64,000 nucleotides of DNA from Bacillus sp. 2205SS5-2 (GTDB taxonomy: Bacteria; Bacillota; Bacilli; Bacillales; Bacillaceae_K), in assembly GCF_037024155.1 (NCBI RefSeq), contig NZ_JAYKTS010000021.1:1-64000 (forward strand), in the 5' to 3' direction. Positions 61,468 to 64,000 of this stretch are shown here, in pieces. Both the position numbers and the translations under genes were made by a program. Below the pieces are notes generated by a model. It was not told the origin of the DNA. It did not search any database and saw only the letters and a program-made list of their open reading frames with translations. Numbering within the stretch: the first letter of the stretch is position 1; the number at the start of each line of letters is the position of its first letter.

Positions 61468-62013
61468 ATGGAAACACATATCATTAATTGGTTTGAATCT
61501 AGTGGTGCGTTTGCTGTTTGGTTCAGCCTTTTGATTAATATAGTCATTAGTGTCATTGGCGTTGTACCTAGTGTTTTTGTCACTGCCGCAAATCTACATT
61601 TTTTTGGCTTTGAACAGGGCTTACTACTTTCGATTGCCGGTGAAGCATGCGGGGCAATCATTAGTTTTTATTTGTATCGACTGGGAGTAAACCGTTTTTT
61701 TCAAAAGTTCCCACTTCAGCACCCTTATCTTATTCGGTTGCGGCAATCAAGTGGTATGGACACATTTTTTCTAATCGTTGCCCTTAGAGTTTTACCAATG
61801 ATTCCATCTGGTGCCGTTACATTGGCCGGTGCAGCTAGTTCAATGGGTATACTCCTTTTTTCGCTAGCAAGTACACTTGGGAAAATTCCCTCTCTCCTAA
61901 TTGAAGCTTATTCGATCCAACAAGTTCTTAGTTGGACTGGTCAAGGTAAATTAATTTTAGCTTTTGTTTCTCTAGGAATCGTTTTTTTGTTGATACAAAG
62001 TGATAGAAAATAG
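61468..62013 (+). CDS. TVP38/TMEM64 (VTT domain) membrane protein
   Basis: A 181-residue integral membrane protein of the VTT/DedA-like superfamily. It has five to six helices. The conserved loop is VTAANLHFFGFEQGLLLSIA, then GEACGAIISFYLYRLGVNRF, and the later FFLIVALRVLPMIPSGAVTL, AGAASSMGILLFSLASTLGK segment is the family core (R-P-S/F-G). Relatives act in lipid scrambling or membrane maintenance. The ATG at 61468 has GGTGG upstream; a GTG four codons earlier overlaps that SD. Confidence 0.78.
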   Translation: METHIINWFESSGAFAVWFSLLINIVISVIGVVPSVFVTAANLHFFGFEQGLLLSIAGEACGAIISFYLYRLGVNRFFQKFPLQHPYLIRLRQSSGMDTFFLIVALRVLPMIPSGAVTLAGAASSMGILLFSLASTLGKIPSLLIEAYSIQQVLSWTGQGKLILAFVSLGIVFLLIQSDRK

Positions 62014-62237
62014 TATCATAGCAAAGCGTATTTCTCATGATCAACTACCCTTTCCCCAATGCTTTTTCGTGTTATTAATCATTCAAAATTGCTCTCAAAA
62101 TAAGCGGTACTTAAAATGTATTTTGACCATAACCAGAAAATGAAAATCATGATAAGAGTACCAGAAAACGTACTGAAAAAAGTCAAAATCAACAAAAAAC
62201 CAAAGAGGTCGTCCCGTTGAATTCCAGATGAATGCCC
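62014..62237. other. Intergenic, no gene
   Basis: The plus strand at about 62115-62215 reads MYFDHNQKMKIMIRVPENVL with a basic tail and a stop; it has no SD and looks like a relic. Confidence 0.3.
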
Positions 62238-62277
62238 AAAGGCAGAACAAGCATTTCTCAGCTTGTTCTGCCTTTTT
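62238..62277. terminator. Terminator between TVP38 and oxdC genes
   Basis: AAAGGCAGAACAAGC pairs with GCTTGTTCTGCCTTT, followed by Ts. Confidence 0.85.
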
Positions 62278-62391
62278 CACGATAAGCTTCCACCGTCTCA
62301 AAGGTCCAGTAAAAGCACAGGAACCCTTCTCAATACATACACTAATATAAATAAAATTACCTGTTCAATCCTATATAAGAGGTGCTTTTTA

Positions 62392-63567
62392 ATGGAAAAC
62401 AGAACAAATAAACAATCGAGAAGTACTGTTCCACAGCCAATTAGAAGTGATGGTGCTGGGGCGATCGACTCAGGCCCTCGAAATGTTTCGCGCGACCTTC
62501 AAAATCCAAATATGCTTGTCCCTCCTATTACAGATGCAGGATTAGTAGCTAACCTAAAATTTTCATTTTCAGACACTTCGATGAACTTAAATCCTGGTGG
62601 ATGGTCTCGTGAAATCACAGTTAGGGAACTCCCCGTTGCAACAACATTAGCTGGAGTAAATATGAGCTTAACTGCTGGGGGAGTACGCGAACTCCATTGG
62701 CATAAACAATCGGAGTGGTCTTATATGTTATTAGGAAGGGCGCGGATCACCTCTGTTGACCAAGAAGGACGAAATTTCATCGCTGACATTGGACCAGGGG
62801 ATATTTGGTACTTCCCGCCTGGAATTCCTCACTCCATTCAAGGACTGGAACATTGCGAATTTCTACTCGTTTTCGATGACGGTCACTTTTCTGAGCAATC
62901 TACTTTATCCGCCTCCGATTGGTTTGCTCATACTCCAACTGAGGTCCTGTCAACAAATTTCAATGTACCCGCGAGTGCCTTTGATTCCATTCCTACTAAT
63001 CAAATTTATATGTACCAGGGAATAGTACCCGGTTCATTGGAAAGCCAGGAAATCAAGTCTCCTTATGGTGAAGTTCCTTTAACATTCAAGCATAATCTAT
63101 TACAACAAACGCCGATCAAAACGCCTGGTGGAAGTGTACGAATTGTGGACTCTACCAATTTCCCTATTTCAAAAACCATTGCAGCAGCACTCGTTGAAAT
63201 TGAGCCCGGTGGAATGAGAGAACTTCATTGGCATCCTAATACCGACGAGTGGCAGTATTACCTTACTGGACAAGGACGAATGACCGTATTTATTGGAAAT
63301 GGTGAAGCCCGTACCTTTGATTATCGAGCGGGTGATGTTGGCTATGTACCCTTTGCAACTGGACATTATATTCAGAACACCGGTACCGAATCATTATGGT
63401 TTTTGGAAATGTTCAAAAGCAACATCTATGAAGACGTATCACTGAATCAGTGGTTGGCACTCACCCCAAAAGAGATAGTTCAAAGCAATTTAAATGTTGA
63501 GACTCCATTTATAGATTCTCTCCGCAAAGAGAAATGGCCTGTTGTGAAAGATTCTGATTTTTCTTGA
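62392..63567 (+). CDS. oxdC: Oxalate decarboxylase (bicupin, OxdC type)
   Basis: A 391-residue bicupin. The N-terminal manganese site has H102 and H104 in [11 protein letters not shown]108 and H147 in GIPHSI. The C-terminal site has H279, H281, E286 in [11 protein letters not shown] and H325 in TGHYI. The active-site lid is S167-E-Q-S-T171, retaining the glutamate needed for decarboxylation (SENST in B. subtilis OxdC). It should convert oxalate to formate and CO2, consuming a proton, as an acid-stress or oxalate-use enzyme. The ATG at 62392 has AAGAGGTG upstream; the longer frame from 62263 lies in the terminator. Single-gene unit. Confidence 0.9.
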   Translation: MENRTNKQSRSTVPQPIRSDGAGAIDSGPRNVSRDLQNPNMLVPPITDAGLVANLKFSFSDTSMNLNPGGWSREITVRELPVATTLAGVNMSLTAGGVRELHWHKQSEWSYMLLGRARITSVDQEGRNFIADIGPGDIWYFPPGIPHSIQGLEHCEFLLVFDDGHFSEQSTLSASDWFAHTPTEVLSTNFNVPASAFDSIPTNQIYMYQGIVPGSLESQEIKSPYGEVPLTFKHNLLQQTPIKTPGGSVRIVDSTNFPISKTIAAALVEIEPGGMRELHWHPNTDEWQYYLTGQGRMTVFIGNGEARTFDYRAGDVGYVPFATGHYIQNTGTESLWFLEMFKSNIYEDVSLNQWLALTPKEIVQSNLNVETPFIDSLRKEKWPVVKDSDFS

Positions 63568-64000
63568 TTGGGTGATTCCACAAAGAATATTTCCTTTGGG
63601 AGCAACTTATATCCAATTAAGTAAATCGGTTTGGGATATCTTATCGTGTTGATTGAAAGCAATCAAATTTAGCACAGAACAGAAACGAAAACATGGAGCA
63701 GAAGCTTCCTTTTTTCCAAATGTAATTCTATCCATTACCAAATCACACCTTGTCCTTTAATTCTTCTAAAATATTACTGCTCTGTAACTTAATACCAATT
63801 ATTTCAAACATACTCAGGTCTTACAATCATTTTTTCAGCAAAAGGGAAGCAGTAATAGATTATTGCGCCCGATTTTTGAATATTATTGCAAATTTAAATT
63901 CTACTGGAGTAAAACAATATTAAGATGATTCAAGAACTTTATTATTACCAATGACTATCCACATATTTAATTCATCATATCCAGTAACTATACCTGTAGT
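63568..64000. other. Non-coding window end, with a terminator-like block
   Basis: No gene. Bases 63790-63870 (ATACCAATTATTTCAAA, then GAAGCAGTAATAGATTATTGCGCCC) resemble the terminator block at 54655-54737 but with weaker pairing. A minus-strand gene may end just beyond the window. Confidence 0.4.

Noticed and set aside
62095-62301. Minus-strand 68-codon frame before oxdC
   Set aside because: It crosses the terminator hairpin and has no SD or homology.

Overview
This window is low-GC, gene-dense chromosomal DNA from an endospore-forming Bacillaceae bacterium. The evidence is two GerA-type spore germinant-receptor operons, canonical AGGAGG-type ribosome binding sites with frequent GTG and TTG starts, DAACS, YhgE, FUSC and DUF2935 genes of Bacillus type, and many small GNAT, VOC and cupin genes. 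I saw no rRNA, tRNA or CRISPR array. The species cannot be fixed from the sequence alone.

Layout. 0-3.1 kb is mobile-element debris: a serine resolvase with an internal deletion, repeat copies, a TfoX-like protein and an IS200/IS605 relic. 3.3-16.9 kb is mostly minus-strand housekeeping and accessory genes: lipoprotein, FUSC-type transporter, VOC protein, PLP aminotransferase, TraB-family membrane protein, cupin, SNF2/SWIM helicase and GNAT, plus a plus-strand DAACS symporter. 17-25.5 kb is sparse, with an orphan CheX, a HIT protein, small membrane proteins and long decayed stretches. 26-29.9 kb carries the Hen1/Pnkp RNA-repair pair. 30-32.6 kb is an ABC exporter with a TetR regulator and two clear operators. 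33.8-37.5 kb is Ger operon 1 (A-B-C). 38.4-41.3 kb holds a YhgE/Pip protein and azoreductase. 41.9-43.45 kb is an IS1595-type element relic. 43.7-45 kb has a quinone-oxidoreductase-like gene and a 47-aa gene. 45.3-49.4 kb is Ger operon 2 (A-C-D-B). 49.6-56.3 kb is a run of small minus-strand genes (GNATs, P-loop kinase, cytidine deaminase, lipoproteins, NTF2-like, PspC), several of them broken. 57-63.6 kb contains a cupin, a second ABC exporter, an APH-like kinase, a TVP38-type membrane protein and an oxalate decarboxylase.

The main unexplained signal is a dispersed family of ~80-170 bp elements (about fourteen copies). Their ends resemble GGCTSTTTTCGYA...TTGTGGC and they are flanked by AT-rich 8-9 bp direct repeats. 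The same ends and the same kind of target duplication flank a decayed IS1595-type transposase that encloses a small zinc-ribbon membrane gene, so the family is best read as MITEs mobilised by that IS. One MITE sits inside the transposase gene. Two MITEs carry a ~118 bp hairpin unit at the same internal site, and one MITE remnant holds a further 195-bp element with perfect 14-bp terminal inverted repeats. MITEs also sit between a TetR gene and its ABC operon and upstream of the 47-aa gene.
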